Shown here one piece after another: positions 1 through 10,863 of a stretch of DNA of 64,000 nt (the stretch's first letter is position 1; each line of letters begins with the position of its first letter). The notes beneath the pieces were generated by a model, which saw only the letters and a program-made list of their open reading frames with translations, did not search any database and was not told the DNA's origin. This DNA is from Oikopleura dioica (taxonomy: Eukaryota > Chordata > Appendicularia > Copelata > Oikopleuridae): positions 16,751,208-16,815,207 of the forward strand of contig OU015568.1 in assembly GCA_907165135.1 (NCBI GenBank), given 5' to 3'. A program made the position numbers and the translations under genes.

Positions 1-4
1 CAAA

Positions 5-3000
5 TATAGGCACTAGATCTCTAAAATCGCCTGGGGCATCCGCCTCCACGCTCGAGAGGTCTCGTGACTACGTCTCAGAGAAAGCTGAGGGTCTGAGCTT
101 TCAGTAGATGTCAAGTTATTCTGCTTGCCTCTCTCCTGAAGTCATCTACAAACGATAAACTGCCAAAAAAGCATGGTATTTTTCTATCTTTTGCTGGAGA
201 AAAGCCCAGATTTCCCTTAAGGGTACTACCGTCGATTACCCGAATGACTGGTTATGTTAAATTTTTCATCGGAAATGAATTCCTCATAAAATTTTGACCA
301 AAAAAGGTCCGAACGTTTCATTCATAACGTCAAGCATTTTCATAATAATTAGAGTTTTAATTGATTTCTGTACTATAAAGAATTTTTTCCGAAAAAATTT
401 TTGGTGTCCGATACTTTCAAATAAGGGCTCGTTTTGAAGCTCAAAACAAGATGAGGATTATGGTGAGATCATTAATTCTTGAACTTAGATATTTTAGCTT
501 CTAGAGTAGGGTCCGGCATGGATCAGGGTCAGATTTTTTTATTTGCCCATTTCACTTTTATCGAATTCTTCAGGTCAAAAAACATATTTTATTCCATTAC
601 AGTGAAGCTTGAAACCCAACTAGAAAAAAATTACAGGCAATTTTGAGGATTTTCGAGTGTTTTTTTGGGTTACCATTGTTTTTATTAAGAAAAATTTTAC
701 TGTAGTCATATTTTTTGATCGCTTGATTATTCAACCTAAAGAACAAACTCTGAGCTTCATTTATAGGGATCATTGATTGAATTTCATCAGTTTTTTCTTG
801 TAAAGTTTCCATTTCAAAGTTAAACAAACGCCAAAATTTCACCTTTCTATAAGTTTCAATCAAGAATTTAATACAGTAAACTTCAACTTGAAGCGAAAAA
901 CTTTCTTGATTATAATAGCGCAGACTCTAATCTACAAATAGGAATGTAAATCACTCTTTGTCGAGTTGGGAATCGTAAGATATTTAAGGTTTTCGAGGTT
1001 GAAATACGATATTTCAGCCATGGGAAAGTCCTCCGGAGGACTTTTGCTTGAAGATATTTGCTAAGAAAGCGTTTACTTTTTAATTCAGTGACCTCAAATT
1101 ACTTCAGTTTTCGCGAATTAAAGAATATGAAGAGCAGGATGCATGGTCGTTTGACCATATAATAATGATATAAATTATTTGATATAAATTATTATTAATT
1201 ATAACAGAGCATAATAATGAAAAATATTTCGGTAATCTGAAAAAGAATCCGGTTATAGAAAAACTATAACGATTTTCGAAATTGGAACAATAAAGATTTT
1301 ATAAAATATGGGTGTGGGCGGGGATGGGGACAAAACTGAAATTGATCAACTCAGTCTTGTACTTTTTAGTTCCCTGCCTATGTCAAGCCCAAATTTAATT
1401 AAAAGCCAGGGAAGGGGGGGGGAAACGGCCCTTCGGGCCGTCAAGCCCAAATTTAATTAAAAGCCAGGGAAGGGGGGGAAACGGCCCTTCGGGCCGTCAA
1501 GCCCAAATTTAATTAAAAGCCAGGAAGGGGAAACGGCCCTTCGGGCCGTCAAGCCCAAATTTAATTAAAAGCCAGGGAAGGGGAAACGGCCCTTCGGGCC
1601 GTCAAGCCCAAATTTAATTAAAAGCCAGGGAAGGGGGGGAAACGGCCCTTCGGGCCGTCAAGCCCAAATTTAATTAAAAGCCAGGGAAGGGGGGGAAACG
1701 GCCCTTCGGGTCGTCAAGCCCAAATTTAATTAAAAGCCAGGGAAGGGGGGGAAACGGCCCTTCGGGCCGTCAAGCCCAAATTTAATTAAAAGCCAGGGAA
1801 GGGGGGGAAACGGCCCTTCGGGCCGTCAAGCCCAAATTTAATTAAAAGCCAGGGAAGGGGGGGAAACGGCCCTTCGGGCCGTCAAGCCCAAATTTAATTA
1901 AAAGCCAGGGAAGGGGGGGAAACGGCCCTTCGGGCCGTCAAGCCCAAATTTAATTAAAAGCCAGGGAAGGGGAAACGGCCCTTCGGGCCGTCAAGCCCAA
2001 ATTTAATTAAAAGCCAGGGAAGGGGAAACGGCCCTTCGGGCCGTCAAGCCCAAATTTAATTAAAAGCCAGGGAAGGGAAACGGCCCTTCGGGCCGTCAAG
2101 CCCAAATTTAATTAAAAGCCAGGGAAGGGAAACGGCCCTTCGGGCCGTCAAGCCCAAATTTAATTAAAAGCCAGGGAAAGGGGAAACGGCCCTTCGGGCC
2201 GTCAAGCCCAAATTTAATTAAAAGCCAGGGAAGGGGGGGAAACGGCCCTTTTGGCCGTCAAGCCCAAATTTAATTAAAAGCCAGGGAAGGGGGGGAAACG
2301 GCCCTTCGGGCCGTCAAGCCCAAATTTAATTAAAAGCCAGGGAAGGGGGGGAAACGGCCCTTCGGGCCGTCAAGCCCAAATTTAATTAAAAGCCAGGGAA
2401 GGGGGGGAAACGGCCCTTCGGGCCGTCAAGCCCAAATTTAATTAAAAGCCAGGGAAGGGGGGGAAACGGCCCTTCGGGCCGTCAAGCCCAAATTTAATTA
2501 AAAGCCAGGGAAGGGGGGGAAACGGCCCTTCGGGCCGTCAAGCCCAAATTTAATTAAAAGCCAGGGAAGGGGGGAATTTTCGTCTAATATCAATGAAAAT
2601 TGCCCTCCGGCGCTTTTGAGACAATATTTTATGAAATCTGCGTGCCTGAAAACCCCCTTGGGCACTCATTTTTAACAAAAAGAGAAAACAAAAAATTCCA
2701 TTTTTTGGAACTTCAAATGGCTCTAGAATCCTATTCCCAACTCGTATGGTGATGAGTCATACATTTTTATAATCGCCAGAGCATAAGGATCACGTGGGTA
2801 TATAAAAGACCGCTTCAAGTTGACCACCCCAAACCACTTGCCGGACCCTATTCTAGAGACAAAAATGCGTCGCCAAATTTTGAAAAATGCTCAATTTTAG
2901 CAAAATCATAGAGACACTATTTTCAAAAAATTAATTTTGGTATTTTTCCTTTTTCAATCAAGAAAACCTTCTGTCATTTTTAAGATGAAGGTTCAATTTA

Positions 3001-3437
3001 CATATAAAAAATAAAATCAGGCTGAGTTTTCAAGCTATTTTTCGAGCTATTTCGCCGTTTATTCAGTCTATTTTTGCAACAATGATATTTTTAAGCTAGA
3101 AATTAGCCGACTTTTCATTGAGCTATTCAAAAACGCCTCTGACAGATTAAAGATCTAAGATAGTTTAACTTTTAGAGGCCATATGATACCCGCTATCCAT
3201 GCCATGTAAATGGTTATTCAAGGCTAAAGTTGGGGAAATCGAAGGTAGTACCCTTAATTTTGGGTGCAAAAACGACTTCTTTTCGCTTCTAACTTACTCG
3301 TTTGCACAGGCAAGCATGATTGTTTGGTATCTACTGAAAGCTCAGAACAAGCTCTTTCACTTAGAAATGGTCACGAGACCTCTCGAGCGTGGAGGCGGTC
3401 GCCCAAGGCGATTAAAGCGTTCTAGTGCCTATTTTGG
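5..3437. mobile_element. Large non-autonomous element with long inverted arms
   Basis: The first ~250 bases recur in inverted orientation at about 3170-3437. Shared blocks include TAGGCACTAGA, CGCCTCCACGCTCGAGAGG, TCTGAGCTTTCAGTAGAT and TTAAGGGTACTACC. A second inverted pair (TAGGGTCCGGCA) lies further in, near 500 and 2845. The arms enclose a GC-hairpin tandem array. No transposase is readable; the 88-codon minus-strand frame at 597-863 is unsupported. A TATA-like TATATAAAAG lies at about 2798. The left end is at or just beyond the window edge, so the target duplication cannot be checked. Family unknown. Confidence 0.7.
1382..2576 (+). repeat. Tandem array of ~57-bp units, each with a GC hairpin
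   Basis: I count 21 copies of the palindrome ACGGCCCTTCGGGCCGT, each followed by CAAGCCCAAATTTAATTAAA and AGCCAGGGA, then a G-run of varying length. Units are about 53-58 bp, and length varies mainly in the G-run. One copy (near 2250) replaces the loop with CTTTT yet keeps six stem pairs. Another (near 1710) has a G-T wobble. The array lies inside the inverted-arm element. Confidence 0.95.
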
Positions 3438-3587
3438 GACTTCCGGGCCCCTGAATCGCCGTGCGGGCACGGCCCAGACCCCTTGATATGGTGCCCAAAT
3501 TAACGCTCAGGTTCTGGGCTTTCAAAAACTGTGTCATATGAGCACTTTATCAAGCTAGAAAAAAAGATTATTTTTTTCATTAATAAG

Positions 3588-5667
3588 CCTAAAAATGGGC
3601 GATACTCCGGAATCCTCGAGTCGAAATTTGACGGCGGCCGAGGCGTCACCAGAGGAAGGGACAACCAGAGCGGCCAAATCGTCGCCTTGAAATGGATCAA
3701 AATGATCAGTTCAAGCCAGATCGAGGAAACTGAAGAAGAAGCTAGAAATCTGGAAATGCTGAGCGGCGGAAACCAGTTCATCGTCCAATTCGTCGATTTT
3801 CTGCCGATGGAAAGACCGGACTGGTTCAAGCTCACTTCGATTTCGTTTTTAGTCATGGAGTTTTGCGAACTTGGAAGCTTGAACGACTGGATCGGGCGAA
3901 GAAAACAGCAAGGGCGCTGGACAAGCGCGGAAGAAGTGTCGTTGATTGGCGCCCAGATCATTTCCGCGCTGGCTTTTTGCCACTCCAGGGACATCGCGCA
4001 TTTGGATGTTAAACCGCAAAATGTGTTCATCAAGGGAGATGGCATTACTGTAAGTACTTGGTTGACTGAACTTCACTGACTGAAAAATAGATCCGGGTCG
4101 GCGATTTCGGAAGTGTCATGCAACTGAGATCGATTGAGGCGACGATTCAAGGAACAAGCACCGATGCAATCAAGAATACGCTGATTTACACTCCTCCAGG
4201 AACGAATTTGATATTCTATCAAGGAGATATTGAGAGTTTCTCATGTTGAATTCGATAAAAGAGTCGTTTACCGAACCACTAAGAAGATCTGCTCGCCTGG
4301 ATGTTTGGGGCTTCGGCCACATCATTCAAGAACTTTTGACTTTTGAGCACGCTTTTTGCCGAGTTGATGGAAGGCCAACAAGAAATCAACGTCAAATAGG
4401 TAAGAATTGAGATATTGATAGTTCGTTAGCCGTCTTAGTGAACAACATCTGCGAGAACAAGCGAACAAAATTGTCTCAAATCCGCAGCGAAAGCGAAGAA
4501 TTCATCGACTTCGAAATTCTTCTCCAAAAATGCCTGAATCCTCAAAAACTACTTCGCCTCGAAAACGCGCTTCAACTCCGTGGCGAAGCGATCTTTTGCG
4601 AGTTTTTGGAGCGAATCGAAAGCGGCGAAGCTCCAAATGAAATCATTGCTCCTCCAGAAGAAATCATCAGGAGACTGAGGGAAACCAATCAGCAGCAGGA
4701 GAGTTTGATTGAGGGGCAGAAGAGGAGGATAAGCGAGCTTGAGGGACAAAATAGGGTAAAAACTAAATTCAAGACTATTTTTATGACTATTTCTTCAGAA
4801 ATTCCTCGCCGAGATCACGAAACAGAAGCAAAAAGTGGCAGAGCAAGAAGAAGACCTGAAAAACATTTTGGCTGAAAACGAGCGAAAAAATCAAATTGAA
4901 GAAAATTTAAAAATTGAAAACGGAAATCAGAAGAAAGAAATCGCGGATTTGAAGAGAGAACTAGATGAATTCAAAGATCAACGACAGTCGGCTGCGAATG
5001 AAAGACAACAAGGAGGAGAATGTGATTTGAGAAGAGTTGCGTCCCCAATTGTTCAGCCAGTTCGAAGAATAGAAACAAGAGTCGATGAGGAGAGGAGAAA
5101 TGTGTTAAAGAATATAAGAAGAGTATTGTGAGCGGTTAGCGGCGCCGGGCACTACTTTCAGGATGATAAAATGAAATGGAAAGGTGGAGTAAGAAATGAG
5201 ATGGAAGAAAAAGAAGTGCGAAACATCGTGAAGCTGCTGTCCTTCGGCGAACCTAAAATCAACTTGAAGGAACGGGAGTTTTTAATTTTTAGCGATAAGA
5301 AAATTTCGAAAAACTCTCCGCGAAGTTTGCGAGTTGGCAGAAGTTGGAGGTCGCGGAGAATGGATGGAATCTCAAATTCCAAGGTGGTGGTGGTTATGGA
5401 AGAGATGATGGGCATCTTCTCTGGATCGGAAACAAAGGTAAAAATTAAAATTTCAATTATAAAAATTTAATTTTAGACGGCGGAGTTCGATTCAAGGCCG
5501 TCGTGCAGGAGATTGATTATGAAAATGGAAAAGAGCTTAGCAGAGGAGAGATTAGAAGCGAGCCGGATGGGCAGAAGCAGAAAATCAAATACAATACAAT
5601 ACAAGGTTATTTTGGCGATTGTTTTGTAAGATACAACATAACTTTTTCTGTAAAATCAACAATGTAA
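3588..5667 (+). pseudogene. Kinase/coiled-coil family copy A, decayed
   Basis: Copy A of a four-member local family. Exons are about 3588-4049, 4091-4199, 4235-4399, 4439-4755, 4799-5437 and 5477-5667. The kinase domain keeps a VALK lysine motif, HLDVKPQN in the catalytic loop and GDFGS. HLD in place of HRD is also seen in WEE1/PKMYT1-type kinases. A charged coiled coil follows, then a C-terminal domain I do not recognise. Damage: an in-frame TGA at 5129-5131 just before the C-terminal domain, and a 1-base deletion near 5290 that shifts its frame. The intron at 4200-4234 must be read as GA-AG to keep the APE segment (PPE). The first exon was not found. It ends tail-to-tail with the MFSD8 fragment. 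Confidence 0.75.
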
Positions 5668-5985
5668 ATAAATGATCATTAAACTCAATAAAACTCGGTT
5701 AGAATAAAAAATCGCAAAAGTCAGGAAATGATAACGGTTTTTTTTTCAGAAAATTGCTTGTTTTTTTCAATCGTCGGCCTTTCTTGTGTTTTCTATTGAA
5801 ACAATGTCTTGCCAAAACAAGAAAAAAAAGAAAGAATAAAACTTTAGTTTACAATATATTTGTCTGTTTGTTTTGTTTTGAGTAGCAGACGTTATCATCT
5901 CAATAAAAAAAATTTCATTTGAAAGAATATTTTCTTTTTTTTTGTTGCTCTTGGAGGTGATTCGCCGCACAGCTGGTGGAAATGG

Positions 5986-6646
5986 TTAGAGTGAAACAGG
6001 AGCGGGAGGCGAGGGAGGAACCAGGCGCTCGTCTTTTAAGAATTTGTAGGAAAAGATCACCTGTTTGAGGCTTTCATTTTGTAAAATATTTGTTTTGAGA
6101 ATAATTTCTAAAATTGAAGAGCCGTTCCAGAAGAATGACGAAAAGCGCCATGAAAAGAGGAGCCGCCATCATTAAGAAATTCCAATAATTCAAAGTGGAC
6201 CGAGAACAATCGCAACCTAGAAATTGAACATCTTTTAGTTGAGGCACGAATCAAAATCATTAAGTCTGGTTAGCCCCTTAGTTGAGGGATAGTACCTTTT
6301 GAAAGCTCATTCGAACAGCTTGAAGAGTCGCTTGTTTGTCTCGAGGAACTGTTTTCAACATTAATGAAACTGGAGGGACCAGCATCAACGGCTAATATTT
6401 CTATGAGCAAGGGATGAATTCTGAAACCACTCACAAGTGTAGCCAAGCAAAGGGCAAGAACACCCATAAAAACAGGAAAGATCCAGGGCGCCCCAAAGTA
6501 GCCAAGAGGAAAAGTGAAGAAGCCGATTAGTTGAGCAGAACGGACCCGACGGCCTCGACGAGCAGCGCTGTTAGGTCCATTAGCTTGACTTTGGAGTGGC
6601 CTCGCAAAAGCATTAGCTCGATGTAGCCGATCAAGCTGCAGACTGA
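5986..6646 (-). pseudogene. Truncated MFSD8-like 3' end
   Basis: An inverted duplicate of the last four exons of the intact transporter at 26819-28892; the 3' flank is also alike (5700-5985 versus 28893-29100). It begins mid-protein, has a 1-base deletion near 6545 that shifts the frame, and lost part of the WGTHTLW segment near 6190, creating a stop. The splice sites and the final Pro/Ser/Leu tail are still recognisable. It has no promoter or start codon, so it is almost certainly dead. It marks the edge of an inverted block shared with 28-31 kb. Confidence 0.85.
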
Positions 6647-6802
6647 AAACATACCTTCCGCAAAAGCCTATTTTTCTTCTTGAGGCATATTCCGATTCGC
6701 TAAAAAAATTAAAAAATTGTTCAATCTAAATGCTTCTAAATTATGCTGACTGAATAAAAAATATTGAAAAAAAACATCCGTTCAGAAAATCAAAAAACAA
6801 AC

Positions 6803-8672
6803 TTAATATTTATCCATTCCTGAATGTTTTCCACAAACAGGACAGCAATCCTGAATATTTTTGCAATCTCTGCCTTCTTGGCAACCCTTGTCCTCGATTC
6901 TAAGACACTCGAAAGAGCAGTCTCCATATGCTTGGCACTTTTCCTTGAGGCACTTCCATCCAGGCCCGATTGTAGAACAATCGAATTCGCAGTCATCTGG
7001 TTTGGCGCAAAGACCGCCCTTTCCAACTGGACATCTGTACTGTCCCTTGTAAGTTCCAATTTCAGTGCAGTCGATTTCGGGACACCAAGTTACAGAGCCG
7101 AGTCCAGAACAGTCAGCTAGATCGAGGCATTGGGGCTTTAAGCAGTCCATGTCGCAGGGACATTCGAAAGTGTTCTCGCAAGTGTATTCTCCATCAATAT
7201 CAGTCGGCACGCACTGCAAACTCGGATGCTCGCAAAGATGCAGGCCGGACGAGCATGGGTCAATGCTTTCGCAAGAAATCCCGTCAGAAGAAAGGAACTC
7301 AGTCACACCCTCGCCAGGGCACTCGCAAAAAGAGGAGTCAAAGACGTTTCTACAAACAGCTGGGGGAACACACGGATCATCGACATCGCAAGGTGGAGTA
7401 GGATCGACGCACTTGTCCACGCCCAGCTCGGTGACCAGCGTACTCCCATCATCTGGGCAGCTGCACTCGTATTGGCCGACATCAATATTGTCGCAAAACG
7501 AGTCGGAACAAGTCGTGGTGATTTCTTCTGTTTTGAAGCAAAAAGTCGCGTCCATTCCAGCCGGAACTGAAGCAAAAGCGACCCACTGCCCCGTGCTCGA
7601 GTCCATGATGAATTGCTTACCATTGGTCTTCATTTGAGTAAACGCCTGCTGGTAGCTCAATCCCTCAAAATTCACGTAGCCATTCGGATCATTTGCGTCG
7701 TCGGTGATTGGAAGCGCGCTTTCCGAAGGAACAAGTGCTCCAGAACTCGTCGAAAAAAGCGTGTAGATCAGACCTATCATGAGGCGCAATCCGGGGAGCG
7801 ATGATTGCTGCTCATTGAGTCTGTCCAGCCAGAATGCATTCGCCGCGGCGTTGTAAGGGTAAACCAAGCTCATCCCAAACTGGGAGCAGGCGTTTTGCAC
7901 CTCGGCGAAGTTCGAGAAATCGCCACTGCTCTTTTTGACGACGACGAAATTGTACTTTCTGTCTGGATGAGAGTCTGCGACTGGATTAAAGAACCCCGGC
8001 AGAATTGCCTCGTTCCAATGCTCTCCTGTGTAAGAGTTTTCGTCGAAGCTGTCTTCTCCTGAATATCGGTAGCAGATTGGATGCGTGCTTCCTGCCGGGT
8101 TGACGATTGTTCCGGAAGTGATCGACGGGTTCAGTTTGCCAGTAATTTCGCATTCCAGCCAATTCACCGATAACTTTGACAGCTTCAAATGCTTCGAGTG
8201 AAACTCCAGCGTCATTAGCGAAGTGACAATTTTGCCGGAACTTGATTTGAAAATGAAGGATCCAGTCTTGGAAGGATTTTGAAACGCCTGAATTCTTTCG
8301 TCGCCGATGAGGAGATACATCTGATTGTATTGGAAGACTGGCGTTTTGTCTGCGAAGTCAGCCCATTTTTCGTCAGAGAGATTTGCCCGTGGGAGGCTCA
8401 GAGTATCGCTATAAATGGTCAGCTCGATGAAGTCAAAGAGAATCTTCCGAGGCCTATTTTCGTCGCCGGCTTCTGTCGAGCGAATCTCGATGAGTTGCGG
8501 AGATTCGTTCATTCCACAGGCTTGGTCGAATTGATAATAAGTGAAAGGGTCGTTGTCGAATAGATTCGGTAGATCGGAAACGTCCCGATCGCCGTAAGAT
8601 TTTATCTTGAAATCGTGGAATGCGTTGTTTGACTTTGAGGACTCGAAGATGACAAAATCTGATTCCAACTCG
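6803..8672 (-). CDS. Extracellular C-type-lectin-like and EGF-like cysteine-rich protein
   Basis: One long exon of about 620 codons. The N-terminal ~200 residues may be a beta-sandwich (LFDNDPFTYYQFD resembles a discoidin-type motif; weak). Residues ~230-380 resemble a C-type-lectin fold, ending in a FCFKT stretch. About 240 cysteine-dense residues follow, with EGF-like spacing and a C-terminal CCPVCG. No ATG or signal peptide opens this frame; upstream in-frame stops mean an upstream exon is needed. A splice from the gene at 8881-10329 (donor after its Ala codon, acceptor at 8673) would keep the frame and supply the signal peptide, so the two may be one gene. A fragment of its 5' end is copied at 31.5 kb. 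Ligand unknown. Confidence 0.7.
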
Positions 8673-8880
8673 CTTGCTTGAATTATCTTTTCGGGATTTT
8701 ATCATTTTTCGTCAAAATTCAAATCAAAATATTAACCGGCCAGAAAAGACTGATTTTAAGAGCGCCATTATTTTCGAAAATTTGATTGGCCGATCAACAA
8801 AAAGCGGACTTCTGATTGGTCTCAAATCTGTTAATAATTTCGTCAAGAAGAAAATGCTCATTAAACAAGATGAGATCCCT

Positions 8881-10329
8881 TCACGAAGCTTTAATGATAT
8901 TTTGTCCATTGAATTCGTATGCTTTCATTTTTTCTTTGGTTATTATCGCCGTTGTGTTGCATGGATTCTCGACTGGCGCCTCTGGGTAAATTACTTCGAT
9001 TTTTACGCAGTTCCTTTCGCTTGGTCGCTCGAAAACGTCGTAGCAAAGTCCACAGACCGTGTGCAAGCCGATTTGTTCGACGGTCGGCGTCCAAATGCAC
9101 GTGGCAGTGCCGTCTTCTCGCAGTTTCGTGCAGCTCATCCCGTCGGGAAGGGAGAATTGAGCGCGATGGACTGTTGTGTAGTACTCCCCTTCGAAGAGAA
9201 AACGAGCCGCCCAGACTTGATAGTACGAGACTGTTGCCTGGTAAATCAACAAAGACTCGTTCGGAGGCGTCGGTGGAATCCAGACGGGCAGGCCGTCGCA
9301 GTGGTCAGTATTTCGCGGCTGGAGTCGGATGTTCGGCTTCCAGTCGTTCCAGGCTTTTATTTCTTCCTCGTGATGATGCTCCCCTGTGTCTCTTTTTCTC
9401 CTGTTTGTTACAGTGAAAGGCGCGTCCAAGAGTCTTCTGTCCATGTCCGGCGTGAACACTCGAGCAAGAAAAACCGACGGGACGGAGGATTTGATGCCGC
9501 CGTTTTCGTCGAAATCTTCAACTTGAACAGCGATCGGTTTGTTGCCTCCGCCATTGTCTTCCTCGGGATGATATGTGACCGCGCAGGCAGCAGTATCGAG
9601 AGTAAGTTGTGTCATTGGCCAGTGAGTTGTTCCTCCGACATCCATTCCTTCTTTGTCGTTGGCTAGAAACGACGCTTCTTCCTTGGTCGACCACCTGCAG
9701 ATGATTTCGTCCCCGTCCGGATCCTGTGGCGTGATATAGTAAGTCTGCCCGTCGCATCCGTCCATGATCCACCAAATCGCGGGGTTCTCGAATTGCGGCG
9801 AGTTGTTGTCGTACTCGTAGACATGTGCCGTGTACTGGTAGTAACCCTGCCCGTTGTTGCCGTTGTCGTGCGTGATTGTCACCGTCGCAGCTTCCCAAAC
9901 ATAGCCGTTCGTCATCGTAAAGGACTTTCCAACGACTTGGGACGGCAGCTCTTCGTCGAAGGTCTTTCCAAAGCAAAAATGCTCGTCATTCGTCAGAGAG
10001 CTACTCTTTTCGATTTGCAGCAACTCGTAGTAGACGGTCTTGGGGTTCGCCAGCCAGCTTGTTTGAACGTCAGTCTCTCCGAGCGGCATGTAGTAGTTTT
10101 TGTGCCCGTCGCGTCCGTTCGCGATTTTCTTCGGGTTCAATTTGCCCATGTCGTCATCGTCACACCCATTGCTACCCCAGCCAGCCAAGTATCGCCGCCA
10201 GCCAACTGTTCTGGTGACTCTGAGGACCCCGTTTTCATCCTTTTTAAACTGCAAGCTTCCTGCTCTGAAATGAGTCGCCTTTGCTACTAGAAACAGCGAT
10301 GAAATTGAAAAAAGTTTTTTAAAAATCAT
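8881..10329 (-). CDS. Secreted protein starting with an ATHFRAG-type module
   Basis: Single exon, 482 residues, starting with ATG and a hydrophobic leader (IFKKLFSISSLFLVAKA), so it probably enters the secretory pathway. The mature N-terminus ATHFRAG resembles a THFRxG motif I associate with large extracellular invertebrate proteins. Many Trp, Gly, Asp and paired Cys residues suggest beta-rich extracellular modules. A basic RRKRD site near residue 315 could be furin-cleaved. The last codons (KAS, stop) overlap a possible GT donor that would join it to the gene at 6803-8672. Function not recognised; a structural or matrix role is an inference. Confidence 0.75.
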   Translation of the reverse strand: MIFKKLFSISSLFLVAKATHFRAGSLQFKKDENGVLRVTRTVGWRRYLAGWGSNGCDDDDMGKLNPKKIANGRDGHKNYYMPLGETDVQTSWLANPKTVYYELLQIEKSSSLTNDEHFCFGKTFDEELPSQVVGKSFTMTNGYVWEAATVTITHDNGNNGQGYYQYTAHVYEYDNNSPQFENPAIWWIMDGCDGQTYYITPQDPDGDEIICRWSTKEEASFLANDKEGMDVGGTTHWPMTQLTLDTAACAVTYHPEEDNGGGNKPIAVQVEDFDENGGIKSSVPSVFLARVFTPDMDRRLLDAPFTVTNRRKRDTGEHHHEEEIKAWNDWKPNIRLQPRNTDHCDGLPVWIPPTPPNESLLIYQATVSYYQVWAARFLFEGEYYTTVHRAQFSLPDGMSCTKLREDGTATCIWTPTVEQIGLHTVCGLCYDVFERPSERNCVKIEVIYPEAPVENPCNTTAIITKEKMKAYEFNGQNIIKAS

Positions 10330-10863
10330 CTTTTAATAACACATGCTCTCTTTTTCGAATGAAATATAAAAATGAATTTTCTCCCGAGTTGTTGTTATCA
10401 GCGAGAGTTATCTCCGACACATCAAAGATTCGTTTCAGAATGTGGACTCCGAAGATCACCGATATTTTATCTCCGATGAACGAGCTGGTTAATAATTGGA
10501 AATAATGAATCTTGACACTCCGATGAACTTTGTAAAACACCTCGTCCCTGCGAATGAAAAACGACGCAAGATACTTTTCTCGAAATCGTCAGTCGAGAAT
10601 TTTTGGGAAAAGCTTGAACTTCCATGTTTGTGGCTCTTTATTGAACTTTGCAAATCAAAATTGTCTCTAAAAAGTCGTCTGAAGCTGAAGGGTAAAGGAG
10701 ATAACTTGTGAACAACAAAATCCGCGTAGACTAATCAAGACAGAATATTTAATTAAAAATACCAAATTGCCTAAACAATCTCTTCTGGAAGAACTGCTGC
10801 GAGCCAGACAAAGGTGGGAATTGACGGAAACGGTTGAGTATGGACGGCGAGTGCAATTTATAG
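10330..10863. other. Intergenic, STIP1 3' flank
   Basis: No gene seen. The part nearest STIP1 (about 10580-10863) is its 3' untranslated flank; a diverged inverted copy lies at about 31913-32170. Confidence 0.6.

Noticed and set aside
597-863. Transposase remnant on the minus strand
   Set aside because: No motif of any transposase family; ordinary AT-rich open frame.
1382-2576. CRISPR-like array
   Set aside because: Units are near-identical throughout with no unique spacers, and the context is an animal genome.
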